Of a DNA stretch of 43,117 nucleotides, positions 26,049 through 34,164 are shown piece by piece. The position numbers and the translations under genes are program-made. The notes beneath the pieces were generated by a model. That model saw only the letters and a list, made by a program, of their open reading frames with translations. It had not been told where the DNA came from and searched no databases. The first letter of the stretch is position 1, and each line of letters begins with the position of its first letter. Origin of the DNA: Planctomycetia bacterium (GTDB taxonomy: Bacteria; Planctomycetota; Planctomycetia; Pirellulales; UBA1268); NCBI GenBank assembly GCA_026401075.1, contig JAPLNQ010000247.1, positions 1-43,117 of the forward strand, in the 5' to 3' direction.

Positions 26049-27356
26049 TCAGACGATCAGCTCCTTGCGCACCTTCCCGCCGTCGACAATCTCGATGGGC
26101 CGGTCGCCCGGTGCCATCAACTCCTTGTCGGCCACGATGCCGAGACGGTCATAGATCGTGGTGGCCCAGTCCTCGACGGTGAGCGGATCGTCCTCGGGCT
26201 CACTGGCCGTCGCGTTGCTGGAACCGTAGACGATGCCCTGTTTGATGCCGCCGCCGGCCATCACCACGCTGAACACCTTCGGCCAGTGGTCGCGGCCCGC
26301 CAGGTTGTTGATCTTCGGCGTCCGGCCGAATTCCGATCCGATGCAGACGAGCGTCGACGACAGCAGCCCGCGGCGGTCAAGGTCGCGGATCAGCGTGGCG
26401 AAGCCCTGGTCGAGGGCCGGCACCTGATTCTTGATCCCGTTTTGGATGTTGTCGTGCATGTCCCAGCCGCCGTAGGTGAGCGTCACGAACCGCACGCCCG
26501 CCTCCACCAGTCGCCGCGCCAGCAGCATCCGCATGCCGGCCTGATTGCGTCCGTATTCGTCCTTGATCGCATCAGGCTCCTTCGCCATGTCAAAAGCCTC
26601 GCGGGCCTGCTGCGAGCTGATCATGCTGTAGGCACGGTCATAGAAGGTGTCGAGGGCATCGAGCGAGTCGCTCTTCTCCTTCTCACGGAAATAGCCGTTG
26701 ACCACATCGAGCATCCGCCGCCGCTTGTCGAACCGGCCGGCATCCACGCCGCCCGGTAGGCTGAGGTCGCGGACCTGGAAATTCTTGTCAGCCGGATCAC
26801 TGCCGAGGCTGAAACCGGCATACGACGAACTGAGATAGCCGGTCCCCGCAAACTCATTGGGCTGGTTCGGGATGCAGACGTACGGCGGGAGGTTGTTCCG
26901 AGGGCCGAACTCGTGCGCCACGACCGACCCCATGCTCGGATACTGGAGCGCCGGGCTAGGTCGGTAGCCGGTGAACATGTTGTGCGTGCCGCGCTCGTGG
27001 GCCGCCTCGCCATGGGTCATCGACCGGCAGATCGCGATCTTGTCGACGATCTTCGCCGTATGCGGGAGCATCTCGCCCAGCCGAACGCCCGGGATCGAGG
27101 TCTCGATGCTGCCCATCGGGCCCCGGTATTCGACCGGTGCGAAGGGCTTGGGGTCGAATGTCTCCTGATGGGCGGCTCCGCCCGGGAGATAGATATAGAT
27201 GACCGACTTGGCCGTGCCTTCACGGCTTTCGTAATTCTTGATGTCGGCCTTCGCCTTCTCCATCCGAAGGACGTCGGCCAGGGAGATTCCCAGGGCGCCG
27301 ATCGTGCCGACCGAGAGAAATCCGCGTCTGCCCAGCGGGTTGCCTGCACATGCCAT
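26049..27356 (-). CDS. DUF1501 family Tat-exported protein
   Basis: 435 residues. Two ATGs lie close together: GGAGG is 9 bp before ATG 27356 but only 3 bp before ATG 27362, so the shorter start is chosen. A twin-arginine signal (GRRGFLSVGTIGALGIS) is near the N-terminus. Family features include VIYIYLPGGAAHQETFDPKP, GEMLPHTAKIVDKIAICRSM, GSEFGRTPKINNLAGRDHWP and VVMAGGGIKQG. First gene of the four-gene minus-strand operon ending at 18134; the 229 bp upstream are non-coding and must hold the promoter. DUF1501 proteins share the alkaline-phosphatase superfamily fold; substrate unknown. Confidence 0.93.
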   Translation of the reverse strand: MACAGNPLGRRGFLSVGTIGALGISLADVLRMEKAKADIKNYESREGTAKSVIYIYLPGGAAHQETFDPKPFAPVEYRGPMGSIETSIPGVRLGEMLPHTAKIVDKIAICRSMTHGEAAHERGTHNMFTGYRPSPALQYPSMGSVVAHEFGPRNNLPPYVCIPNQPNEFAGTGYLSSSYAGFSLGSDPADKNFQVRDLSLPGGVDAGRFDKRRRMLDVVNGYFREKEKSDSLDALDTFYDRAYSMISSQQAREAFDMAKEPDAIKDEYGRNQAGMRMLLARRLVEAGVRFVTLTYGGWDMHDNIQNGIKNQVPALDQGFATLIRDLDRRGLLSSTLVCIGSEFGRTPKINNLAGRDHWPKVFSVVMAGGGIKQGIVYGSSNATASEPEDDPLTVEDWATTIYDRLGIVADKELMAPGDRPIEIVDGGKVRKELIV

Positions 27357-27591
27357 GGTCATGAACCTCCAGAGAATGGTTCCACCCGACCCAAAAGTAT
27401 ATCCGATTGATCGGTGCTTTGCGGCTTTTCTCAGTACAAATGTCATGACAGGCGCTCAAAATCACCCCCTATGGGTGGTTCTTGAATCCCTCGCCTCGCC
27501 GCTGGGGTCGGGGCTATCTGCCGTCTCCACAAGCGGTTACGCATTAGGGTCCGAATATCAAAAGCGAGAGGCCTCTCTGGCGCGGATGATC

Positions 27592-29856
27592 TCACTGCGG
27601 GGGTGTGCCGTTGCGGAACCGACCCTGCAGCGTGCGGATGACGTCGAGGTCGATGCCGGGGGGCTGCTGCTCGAGAAACCAGTCGAGCCCGGTGATCGCC
27701 GCCTCACGGCGGCCGGTTTCAAACCGTGCGACGGCGAGCAGGCCGCGGTCGGCGGTGTCGTCGGGCTGGATCGCGACCAGGGCCTCGAGCGAGCGCAGCA
27801 TCGCCTCGCGGTCCTTTGCGTCCTGCGCGACACCCAACAGATTGCGCAGCACGCGCCGCACGATCTGCGGCTTGGAAAATGGCCGCAGGTGGTCGTCGTC
27901 GAGTTCCTCGTCGGCCACCGCCCTGACCCGCTTCGCCGCATCCTCGCGCGACAGCGGCACCGCCCCCTCGAACACGTCGATGAGCTGCTCGTCGCCCTGG
28001 CGTGGGATGTGCTTTACCACGAAGTGCCCCGGCAGGCCGATGCCGACGACTTTCATGTCGAGGCGTTTCGCGAGTTCCATGTAGAGGATCGAGAGCGTGA
28101 TCGGCAGACCCTCGCGGTCGTCGATCACGCGGCTAAGATGGCTGTTGGCGCGGTGATAATAGTCGGTGCGACTGCCATGGAAACCGTTGTCGGCAAACAG
28201 ATACTTGTTGAGCGCGGCGAGGCGGGCTGGTTCGTCTGCATCCTTCGGCAGCGACTGGGCGATCTCCTGCGCCATGCGATCGACCTGCTGCACGTAGGCG
28301 TCGATGTCGAGTTCCTCGTCGTCCAGCTCCGCGACGACAAGCGCCGCCCGGAGCAGGTCGCAGTCGTCGCCCTGCGCACACAGCCTGGCGAGTTCAACGC
28401 TGACACGTGCCGTGTGCAAATCGGCTGCAACGAGCCGCAGGTCCGCCGCCCGTTTCTCGAGCGCCGTCGCGCGATCCCGCACCGCCGTCACGGCCGGCTC
28501 GGCGTCGTTTACGAGCGGCGCGATGCCCGCGGGGGTCAGTCGTTCGAGCGGAGGCAATCGGTCGATGGCCGCCTCGAGCCGCGCGGCCACCGTGGCGTCG
28601 GGTTGAGCACCGTCCACCGGCGGCCCGACGCGGAACAGCTTGAACTCCGCCTCCGTGTCGCGGAACTTGGCGAGCCCTACCCGGCCCGGGGGCAGGCTGT
28701 CGTCGTCGACCGTGGCGAACGGTTCACCGTTGATCAGGCAGCGGAACCCTTTTTTCTCCACCAGCACGGTCAACTGGTTCCAGTCGCCTGGGCGGTAGTG
28801 CGGCGAGGGCAGCTCGCGGAGCACCTTCCACTCGAAGACCGACGGCCCGTCGAACCGCGTGACCCGCAGTTTGCCGGCCGTTGGGTAGAAGCCGTAATGA
28901 CGGTTGCCGCCGTCGGCGTGAAACGCGAGCCCCGCGGCGCCCGACTCGTCGCCGAGCTTCACATGGACCGACAGCTCGAACGGCGGGGCCGGGACGTCGC
29001 GGCGCGACAGGCAGAGTGATCGCCCCCCGAAGCCGCTGCCGGCCTCCGTGACGGCGATCCGCCCGCCGCGCTGCTGCCAGCGGCCTCCGAACAGCGTGGT
29101 CCACTGTGTGGCGTCGAGGGTGCCGATCGTCAGCCACCGTGACATCGGCACCGGATTTGGTTTTTCAAGGAGCGGCTTGAGCGCGTTGACGCCGACGGCG
29201 AAGCCGAGGTTCCGCGTGACGAGCGACTTGATCGTCACGATGCCGACCACGCGTCCGGCAGGATCGACGACCGGTCCACCGCTGTTGCCCGGCTCGATCG
29301 GCATCGCCAGCTGGATCATGCGGCGGTCATCGACCTCGCGCACTCCCGACACGACGCCGTTCACCACGCTGAACGCGAGCCCGTGCGGATTGCCGACCGT
29401 GATCACGGGCAGCCCATCGGGCAGGTTGTCGGAGTCGCCCAGCGGCAGCGGCACGAGCGGCTCGGCGGGCGGCTTGATCCGCAGGATGGCGAGGTCCATC
29501 GCGCGGTCCGACGCGGTGACTTCGGTCACCGCATGCCGCGATCCATCCGCCAGTTGCACGGCCAGCGGTCGGGCCTCGCCGGCCACGTGCAGGTTCGTCG
29601 CGATCAGCCCGTCGGCATCGATGACGAAGCCCGTGCCCAGGCCCTGCTGCCGGCCCTCACGGCCCTCGAACATCACCACCACGACCGACGGCCGCACGCG
29701 TTTGGCGAGTTCCTCGACCGATGCCAGCGCCGCCGGCGGCTGCGCCTCGGGCTGGGCGTCAGCCGTGCCGGCGAGCAGCAGCAGGCTGGCGACGAACAGT
29801 CCGCAGAACGCGGACATGCGGAGTAACGATTGCCAGAGGCGGACACGCAGGGCCAT
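27592..29856 (-). CDS. HtrA-like protease fused to ConA-like and SirB1-like domains
   Basis: 754 residues. ATG 29856 has AAGGACC upstream and starts a signal peptide (1-34, ending ADA). A trypsin-fold S1C protease domain (about 45-235) has the triad H90 (IATNLHV), D121 (DLAILRI) and S192 (GNSGGPV). No PDZ domain is evident. A concanavalin-like DUF1080/LamG-type beta-sandwich follows (about 245-425). Then a SirB1-type transglutaminase-like region (about 560-680: LPITLSILYMELAKRLDM, GIGLPGHFVVKH), and TPR-like helices at the C-terminus. HtrA proteins degrade or chaperone misfolded extracytoplasmic proteins; the beta-sandwich suggests targeting to a glycan or surface. This particular fusion is unusual to my knowledge. 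Confidence 0.88.
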   Translation of the reverse strand: MALRVRLWQSLLRMSAFCGLFVASLLLLAGTADAQPEAQPPAALASVEELAKRVRPSVVVVMFEGREGRQQGLGTGFVIDADGLIATNLHVAGEARPLAVQLADGSRHAVTEVTASDRAMDLAILRIKPPAEPLVPLPLGDSDNLPDGLPVITVGNPHGLAFSVVNGVVSGVREVDDRRMIQLAMPIEPGNSGGPVVDPAGRVVGIVTIKSLVTRNLGFAVGVNALKPLLEKPNPVPMSRWLTIGTLDATQWTTLFGGRWQQRGGRIAVTEAGSGFGGRSLCLSRRDVPAPPFELSVHVKLGDESGAAGLAFHADGGNRHYGFYPTAGKLRVTRFDGPSVFEWKVLRELPSPHYRPGDWNQLTVLVEKKGFRCLINGEPFATVDDDSLPPGRVGLAKFRDTEAEFKLFRVGPPVDGAQPDATVAARLEAAIDRLPPLERLTPAGIAPLVNDAEPAVTAVRDRATALEKRAADLRLVAADLHTARVSVELARLCAQGDDCDLLRAALVVAELDDEELDIDAYVQQVDRMAQEIAQSLPKDADEPARLAALNKYLFADNGFHGSRTDYYHRANSHLSRVIDDREGLPITLSILYMELAKRLDMKVVGIGLPGHFVVKHIPRQGDEQLIDVFEGAVPLSREDAAKRVRAVADEELDDDHLRPFSKPQIVRRVLRNLLGVAQDAKDREAMLRSLEALVAIQPDDTADRGLLAVARFETGRREAAITGLDWFLEQQPPGIDLDVIRTLQGRFRNGTPPQ

Positions 29857-29984
29857 AAAACAGGTCCTTGCTGAAGGTACCGAAAGTCTACCGCCCCACG
29901 GCGGGCCGGAGGGGCCCAATTCTATTCGCTGTATCGATTCGGCCATGTCGACGCGGGCAAGGGGAACATGGTCCTCGTGTCGTG

Positions 29985-31601
29985 TCAATCTTTTTGCCGC
30001 TCGCGCACAAGCCAATTCGCCGCGGCGACCCGCACCGTCGGGTCGGGATCGGCGAGCAGCGGTTGCAGTGCGGGGGCGGGATCGCCACCACCGCGTTGTG
30101 CGGCCCAGCCTGTACCGGCCACAGCCCAGAAGCGAATCGCCGGATCGCTGTCGGTCAGCCGGTCGCTGAAATGCGCGGCATCATGGTTCTCGGCGACGTC
30201 CCATGCCGCGGCAAGAATCGCGTCGTACCGCGTCTGCGCCGCGGCCGCATCCGCCGCGGCCGTCGGATGAAAGATGGCCCATTCGCTTCCCGCCGCCTGG
30301 GCCTCACGCCGCAGGATCGGCTCCGGCAGGATGCCGGTGTCTTTTGTTTCCCGCATCCACTGGCGGAGCGTCTCACGCAGCCGCTCCAGATCGGCCGCGT
30401 GGCGGGTGTCATGCGCGAGGCTCACGACTTCGTCGGGATCAACGGCGACGTCGTAGACTTCTTCGACCGGGCGGCTCGTGCGGGCAAACCAATCGGCCCC
30501 GGGAGGCAACATCCCCGCCTTCCTCGCCGCCCTCAGTTCACCGGTGATCGCGACACCGTCGGCGTAGGCAGGAAGATCGTCGCCGTCGAGCCACGGCAGA
30601 AAGTTGCGGACGTATCGAAACCGCTGATCCCGGGCCGATCGGCCGAAGCCCGGCGTGTCGTCCATCCGGTCGCGGGCGGCGATCACGACGTCGCGGGACG
30701 CAGCGGCGGAGCCAAGGAATGGACGGCCCTCCATGCCGGCGGGAATCGCGACGCTGGCGAGCTGGAGCACGGTCGCAGCGAACCGTTCGGGCACGTGCAC
30801 CAAGAGCGGCACGCGCAGGCCGTGTTCGGTGAGCGACCGCTTGCCGTGGGGAATGCCCTCGCCGTGATCGCTCCAAAAAAAGACGATCGTGTCGTCGGCG
30901 AGCCCGTCCGCCTCGAGTTCGGCGAGGATCCGGCCGACGTCCGCGTCGAGTGCAGCAGCGAGTTCCAACCGTTGAGCGAGCGACCGCCTGATGCCCGGAG
31001 TGTCGGGGTAATAGGGCGGCACGACGACATCGGCCGCCTCGCGGCGTGCCTCCGGGGGCAGGTTCCGGCGCACCTGAGCAGGTTTGTCGTTAAACAGCGC
31101 GGACTCGTGCGTGGCCTGCAGATTGAAGACGGCGAAGAACGGCTTCTTGCCGTCGGGGCGGTTTCGCCAGTGGGCCTTGCCGTTCGACTCGTTCCAGCCG
31201 GCTGCGAATGACTGGTCGAGGTTGTAGTCGGTCTTGGCGTTGTTCGTGCAGAAATAGCCTGCATCGCGGAGCAGTTGGGGAAACCCCACGACGTGGTGTG
31301 GCGGGATCGCCTTGCACCGCATGGGCAGGCTGCCGAGCGTGGTCGGCATGATGCCGGTGATGACCGCGCTCCGCGAGGGAGCGCAGACAGGAGCGGCGGA
31401 AAACGCGGCGTCGAACCGCAGGCCAACGCCGGCAAGGCGATCAAGATGGGGTGTGTGGGCCGCGCCGCCGTAGCAGCCGATCGTCGCGGCCGAGAGATCT
31501 TCCGCGGAGATCCAGAGGATATTCGGGCGGTCATCCGCCGCGACCTGCAGCACGCCCGTGGCCGTGAACGCTGCAGTCAGAAGAATGGTTCGCAGCAGCA
31601 T
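29985..31601 (-). CDS. Sulfatase
   Basis: 538 residues with signal peptide 1-22. The sulfatase signature VCAPSRSA places the formylglycine-forming cysteine at C73. Metal-site residues E34/D35 sit near the N-terminus (ISAEDLS, where many relatives have two Asp), and FFWSDHGEGIPHGKRSLTEH supplies the second metal cluster. These enzymes hydrolyse sulfate esters, in planctomycetes mostly of algal polysaccharides. The last 90 residues (RLTDSDPAIRFWAVAGTGWA, PDPTVRVAAANWLV) look like HEAT-like repeats appended to the core. A separate maturation enzyme is needed and none is in the window. It stops 128 bp upstream of the protease gene on the same strand. Confidence 0.92.
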   Translation of the reverse strand: MLLRTILLTAAFTATGVLQVAADDRPNILWISAEDLSAATIGCYGGAAHTPHLDRLAGVGLRFDAAFSAAPVCAPSRSAVITGIMPTTLGSLPMRCKAIPPHHVVGFPQLLRDAGYFCTNNAKTDYNLDQSFAAGWNESNGKAHWRNRPDGKKPFFAVFNLQATHESALFNDKPAQVRRNLPPEARREAADVVVPPYYPDTPGIRRSLAQRLELAAALDADVGRILAELEADGLADDTIVFFWSDHGEGIPHGKRSLTEHGLRVPLLVHVPERFAATVLQLASVAIPAGMEGRPFLGSAAASRDVVIAARDRMDDTPGFGRSARDQRFRYVRNFLPWLDGDDLPAYADGVAITGELRAARKAGMLPPGADWFARTSRPVEEVYDVAVDPDEVVSLAHDTRHAADLERLRETLRQWMRETKDTGILPEPILRREAQAAGSEWAIFHPTAAADAAAAQTRYDAILAAAWDVAENHDAAHFSDRLTDSDPAIRFWAVAGTGWAAQRGGGDPAPALQPLLADPDPTVRVAAANWLVRERQKD

Positions 31602-31974
31602 CGGATCTCATGCGTGTCGACCACCTCGGTCATTGGATTTTCTACCAGATCGCCGATGGCGGGTCATCCCAGTCAGGCTGCGGGATGAGCGATGCTCCTT
31701 ACAGAGCGCCTCACAGCGGGAGGGGCTAGGCTGGCGCAGCAATGAAACGGTGAACCCCGCCCCGGGCCCGAGCCAGCTGGCTTTGAATTCAATCCCCATG
31801 TCGCCTTTGCGATGATGGCGGGATTCGGGGACAATCCTAGGGATAACGGTGCTCTTCAGGGCACAGAGTAGAGGCTTGGGCTGAGTTGCATCAGTCGGAG
31901 CTGACTGCCGATTGGGACCGGTTGCAGGCCGGTTCAGAGCCCCTGCCGATCGATCCACTTCCGTAGGTGGCCAC
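31602..31974. other. 373-bp intergenic stretch with no recognisable gene
   Basis: Divergent region between the sulfatase and the DUF2442 gene. Short frames on both strands have no supporting start or family. It presumably contains the sulfatase promoter. The composition shifts here from the GC-rich coding pattern to the left, and this marks the start of the variable region. Confidence 0.5.
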
Positions 31975-32310
31975 ATGACTCACGCTCTTCATCGCGTCAC
32001 GAACTTCCAAGTTGTTGGCCCATATCGCCTGCGAGTTGTGTTTCTCGACGGCATGGTGCGTGAAATCAATTTCCGGCCGGTGCTGGCCGGATCCCTGTAT
32101 GGCCCTCTCCGTGATCAGGGCCTTTTCAATCAAGTTCGGTTGGATCCAGAGGTTCATACGCTCGTGTGGCCGAACGGCGCGGATTTTGATCCGGCAACGC
32201 TCCATGAATGGCCGGAACTGCTCCCCGCCATGGAAGCACGTGCACAATTATGGGAGTCCGACGGCGTCCCGAACCAAGCGATGCAGCGGACGGCCGAAGG
32301 CCTTCGCTGA
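31975..32310 (+). CDS. DUF2442 family protein
   Basis: 111 residues from ATG 31975 (AGGTGG upstream). The pattern VTNFQVVGPYRLRVVFLDGM followed by VREINF, then LRDQGLFNQVRLDPEVHTLV and WPNGADFDPATL, is the complete DUF2442 fold. These small proteins often accompany DUF4160 partners in toxin-antitoxin-like pairs and occur as integron cassette genes. No partner is present here. The last dozen residues (NQAMQRTAEGLR) are encoded by an attC-like hairpin, so they are probably read-through, not part of the conserved fold. Confidence 0.8.
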   Translation: MTHALHRVTNFQVVGPYRLRVVFLDGMVREINFRPVLAGSLYGPLRDQGLFNQVRLDPEVHTLVWPNGADFDPATLHEWPELLPAMEARAQLWESDGVPNQAMQRTAEGLR

Positions 32311-32322
32311 TCGCTCAAGTTC
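32271..32322 (+). other. attC-like hairpin (possible integron cassette end)
   Basis: A 52-nt imperfect hairpin: GAAC / GTTC outer pairs, AGCGAT / ATCGCT, then an unpaired G, CAGCG / CGCTG, and an inner GGCC / GGCC. Nested stems with an extrahelical base on one arm and a GTT-containing end are the architecture of attC recombination sites. The stop codon of the DUF2442 gene lies inside it, as is common for cassettes. The 7-bp core sites GTTRRRY and RYYYAAC are each matched imperfectly, so the call is tentative. Confidence 0.4.
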
Positions 32323-32805
32323 AGCGAAGGGTGAAATCTATGGAACGGGCGGGCTGACGTTTCCCGCCTACGAGCAGGAAGGCTGGGTGCGCTGCCAAGG
32401 CTATGCGACCGCAGACTGGCCGCTATTGATCGAACTCTGGGCGGCCTACAACCCGACTTGGACCGTACTCTGTTGTTCCACCACGACCGCCCACGGTTTC
32501 CCCTCATGATCGACGGACTGTTTCGGGACAGCGGATGACGTGATTCATGCCGGCAGTTCAAAACCCTTGCGACGCTCGCGAACGAGCAGGGCGTCGGCAA
32601 CTGACTTCCCGTTGAAGGGCCCGCTCAGCGGCCTGATTGAGCCACTGGTGCCAGTGGAGCCCCGCCGGCACGGTCACGCCGCTTGTGGCTGGAGGCTACA
32701 ATAGAAAGATGGCAGCCGTCTCGCCCTCCGCGGGCTGATCAGTATCTCAGTCGCCGAGCCAACCGGCGTGGAGGCTCATCCTCGCAACGAGGCAATCCAG
32801 GTACC
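32323..32805. other. 483-bp stretch with gene debris only
   Basis: An open stretch in the + direction at about 32330-32509 reads FPAYEQEGWVRCQGYATADW with no acceptable start. A minus-strand stretch at about 32545-32645 reads GPFNGKSVADALLVRERR and ends in a stop, looking like the C-terminus of an antitoxin-sized protein. Both are fragments. I cannot name a family. Confidence 0.35.
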
Positions 32806-33030
32806 ATGCAGTACGATCAATTGCCCGACGAATGGAAGGAATGGCTGGATCTCCAACCATTGGAGCGACTCGCCCGCAGTGAGCAGATGCTGGTCGAGTA
32901 TATCGCCATGGGAGGCAGCCTTGACCCCGACCCCGATCCGACAAGTCCTTTCGACGTTTCAGAAGAGTGGCGTCCGGACCTTGCTCATGGGCGGGCAGGC
33001 CTGCGTCTTCTACGGCGCGGCGCAGGTTAG
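32806..33030 (+). CDS. Small acidic partner of nucleotidyltransferase
   Basis: 74 residues, beginning MQYDQLPDEWKEWLDLQPLE. Acidic N-terminal two thirds with helices (RLARSEQMLVEYIAM) and a DPDPDPTSPFD loop. It overlaps the nucleotidyltransferase frame by 110 bp and lies directly upstream of it, which suggests a paired small gene/transferase module similar to MNT-type toxin-antitoxin units. Because the overlap is long, its C-terminal third may have been altered by erosion. No function is known. Confidence 0.55.
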   Translation: MQYDQLPDEWKEWLDLQPLERLARSEQMLVEYIAMGGSLDPDPDPTSPFDVSEEWRPDLAHGRAGLRLLRRGAG

Positions 33031-33241
33031 CAAGGACATCGACTTCCTGGTTTTGGCCGACCAGGAAAACTTCATTCGACTCGAGGCGGCACTGGCAACG
33101 TTGCAGGCCAGCCGAATCGCAGTGCCGCCCTTCGATCCTGCGGCATTAGAGCGGGGGCATCGGCTTCGATTCGTCCGTGCCGCCGTGCTCGCTCGCGTGG
33201 TCGTTGACTTGACCGGTCCGACTATGCAGGTTCCGGAATAG
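32921..33241 (+). pseudogene. Truncated nucleotidyltransferase (MNT/AbiEii-like)
   Basis: 106 residues from TTG 32921, with GGAGG five bases upstream. The N-terminal core matches minimal nucleotidyltransferases: VRTLLMGGQACVFYGA (GG motif) and KDIDFLVLAD (catalytic DxD-like). Relatives are about twice as long. Here the sequence turns abruptly after LARVVVDLTGPT and stops, so the C-terminal half is missing. Probably inactive. These enzymes typically modify nucleotides, tRNA ends or partner kinases in toxin-antitoxin modules. Confidence 0.6.
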
Positions 33242-33247
33242 TCGATC

Positions 33248-33300
33248 AACCGAGCAGGCGGCTGCCCGGTTCGGACGCGTAGCGTCCAAGCCCACGGTTG
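33248..33300. repeat. Nested hairpins after truncated transferase
   Basis: AACCG-a-GCAG / CTGC-c-CGGTT hairpin (33248-33271), then GGACGC-gta-GCGTCC (33273-33287), and an outer CAACCG / CGGTTG pairing from 33247 to 33300. This structure begins 5 bp after the stop codon of the preceding frame. It is not followed by a T-run. It could be a decayed recombination site or transcript-end structure. Confidence 0.35.
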
Positions 33301-33365
33301 GCGTGAAGTTTGAATCCCACCTCCGTGGCGGTGATACACGACTCGGGCCGATGTATACTGGTCTC

Positions 33366-33626
33366 ATGCGAGACTCGATATCCCAGCCGACTGACCAACC
33401 GCAGGAGAGCGACGCCCTCCCCGCGTGCGATCGCTCGTCGTGGCCCGTCTGGGTCGGCCGGGTCGGCGAGCCACAGCCCAAAGCCGACTACTTCAACCTC
33501 ACGCCGTCGCAGCGGATCGCCCTCTGCTGGGAGGCGACCAAGCAGGCTTGGGCGATCACTGGAACGGAATTGGATGAATCCGCATTTCGTCGAGATTCTG
33601 AAAGCTTTTCGCGACGAGGGGGTTGA
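33366..33626 (+). CDS. Small partner protein of a nucleotidyltransferase
   Basis: 86 residues, ending in LTPSQRIALCWEATKQAWAI and ESAFRRDSESFSRRGG, a pattern I associate with short proteins immediately upstream of DUF6036-like nucleotidyltransferases. It overlaps the next frame by 53 bp, suggesting translational coupling. The start at ATG 33366 is the most likely one; an earlier ATG at 33303 would extend into a hydrophilic, unconserved stretch. Role unknown, presumably an antitoxin or subunit of the pair. Confidence 0.5.
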   Translation: MRDSISQPTDQPQESDALPACDRSSWPVWVGRVGEPQPKADYFNLTPSQRIALCWEATKQAWAITGTELDESAFRRDSESFSRRGG

Positions 33627-33772
33627 GCACCTCGTTATCGGCGCCCATGCATTGGCCGCTCATGGCCACGTGCGGGCCACCCTCGACATCGATATCTGGG
33701 TGAAGCCCACGGAGGTAAATGTGGGCGGCAGGGCGGCTCAAGGACCTCGCTGATCTCGAAGAACTCGGCTGA
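33574..33772 (+). pseudogene. Nucleotidyltransferase with internal deletion
   Basis: The N-terminus (MNPHFVEILKAFRDEGVEHL, then VIGAHALAAHGH and ATLDIDIWVKPT) is a classic nucleotidyltransferase start with GA-x-A-HG and DxDxWV motifs. The frame then shifts and stops at 33753. The original C-terminus is still readable one frame over as GRLKDLADLEELG with stop at 33772, matching the usual GRxKDLADLExL end of this family. About 80-100 internal residues are gone. It is therefore a deletion derivative, not a short gene. Confidence 0.65.
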
Positions 33773-33799
33773 TCGTCGATCGAACGGTCTGTTCGCAGG

Positions 33800-34010
33800 T
33801 GATGCCTGACAGATTGCCCGGTCGTCATAGTCGTGCACAAGCTCGCCCCCGTCGGCGGGCGGGCCTCGCGCGGGTGAAAGCGGAGGCGGCTCGAGAGGCT
33901 CGCCGCTCTGTATGAAGCAACACGGGCGTAAGCATCTTCCGGATCGGCCCGGGCTCCGTGATGAACGCGATAGGCTTCTTCCGCGCCGCACCGAAGGGCT
34001 GCCCGCTTGC
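33800..34010 (-). mobile_element. C-terminal remnant of a transposase
   Basis: On the minus strand one frame reads KKPIAFITEPGPIRKMLT and, after a frameshift, another reads GEPLEPPPLSPARGPP followed by a degraded DGGELVHDYDDRAICQASP. Together they match the tail common to IS91-like transposases (…ITEPGPIRKxLxHLGEPxEPPPxSPARGPP…). The N-terminal catalytic part is absent and the frame is broken, so the element is dead. Confidence 0.55.
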
Positions 34011-34030
34011 AAACCCCTATTTTTCTAGAG

Positions 34031-34083
34031 TACCGGAGGAGGGACTTGAACCCACACGCCCTTGCGGGCAACGGATTTTGAGT
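34031..34083 (-). pseudogene. 3' fragment of tRNA-Leu(CAA), copy 1 (att-like)
   Basis: On the minus strand the sequence runs from the anticodon loop (CTCAAAA, anticodon CAA) through a long variable arm (TTGCCCGCAAGGGCG), the T loop (GTTCAAGT) and the acceptor strand CTCCGGTA. The D arm and 5' acceptor strand are missing. The same 53 bp recur without change at 35175-35227. A fragment from anticodon loop to 3' end is what tyrosine-recombinase elements leave at tRNA attachment sites. Confidence 0.75.
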
Positions 34084-34164
34084 CCGATTTGAACTGACCC
34101 CAACGCACCCGTCATGTGGAGCCCATCAGCGGTCATCGCGAAAATCGCTGGGGACGCACCGAGG

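Noticed and set aside
27238-29019. 593-residue plus-strand frame across the DUF1501 start and protease gene
   Set aside because: It is antisense to two well-supported genes and shows no family features.
33248-33300. Second attC site after the truncated transferase
   Set aside because: Outer pairing CAACCG/CGGTTG exists, but the interior has a large asymmetric loop and the core sites do not match the integron consensus.
34031-34083. Complete tRNA-Leu gene
   Set aside because: Only the part from the anticodon loop to the acceptor 3' strand is present; upstream sequence does not form a D arm or a 5' acceptor strand. One T-stem pair is also mismatched.
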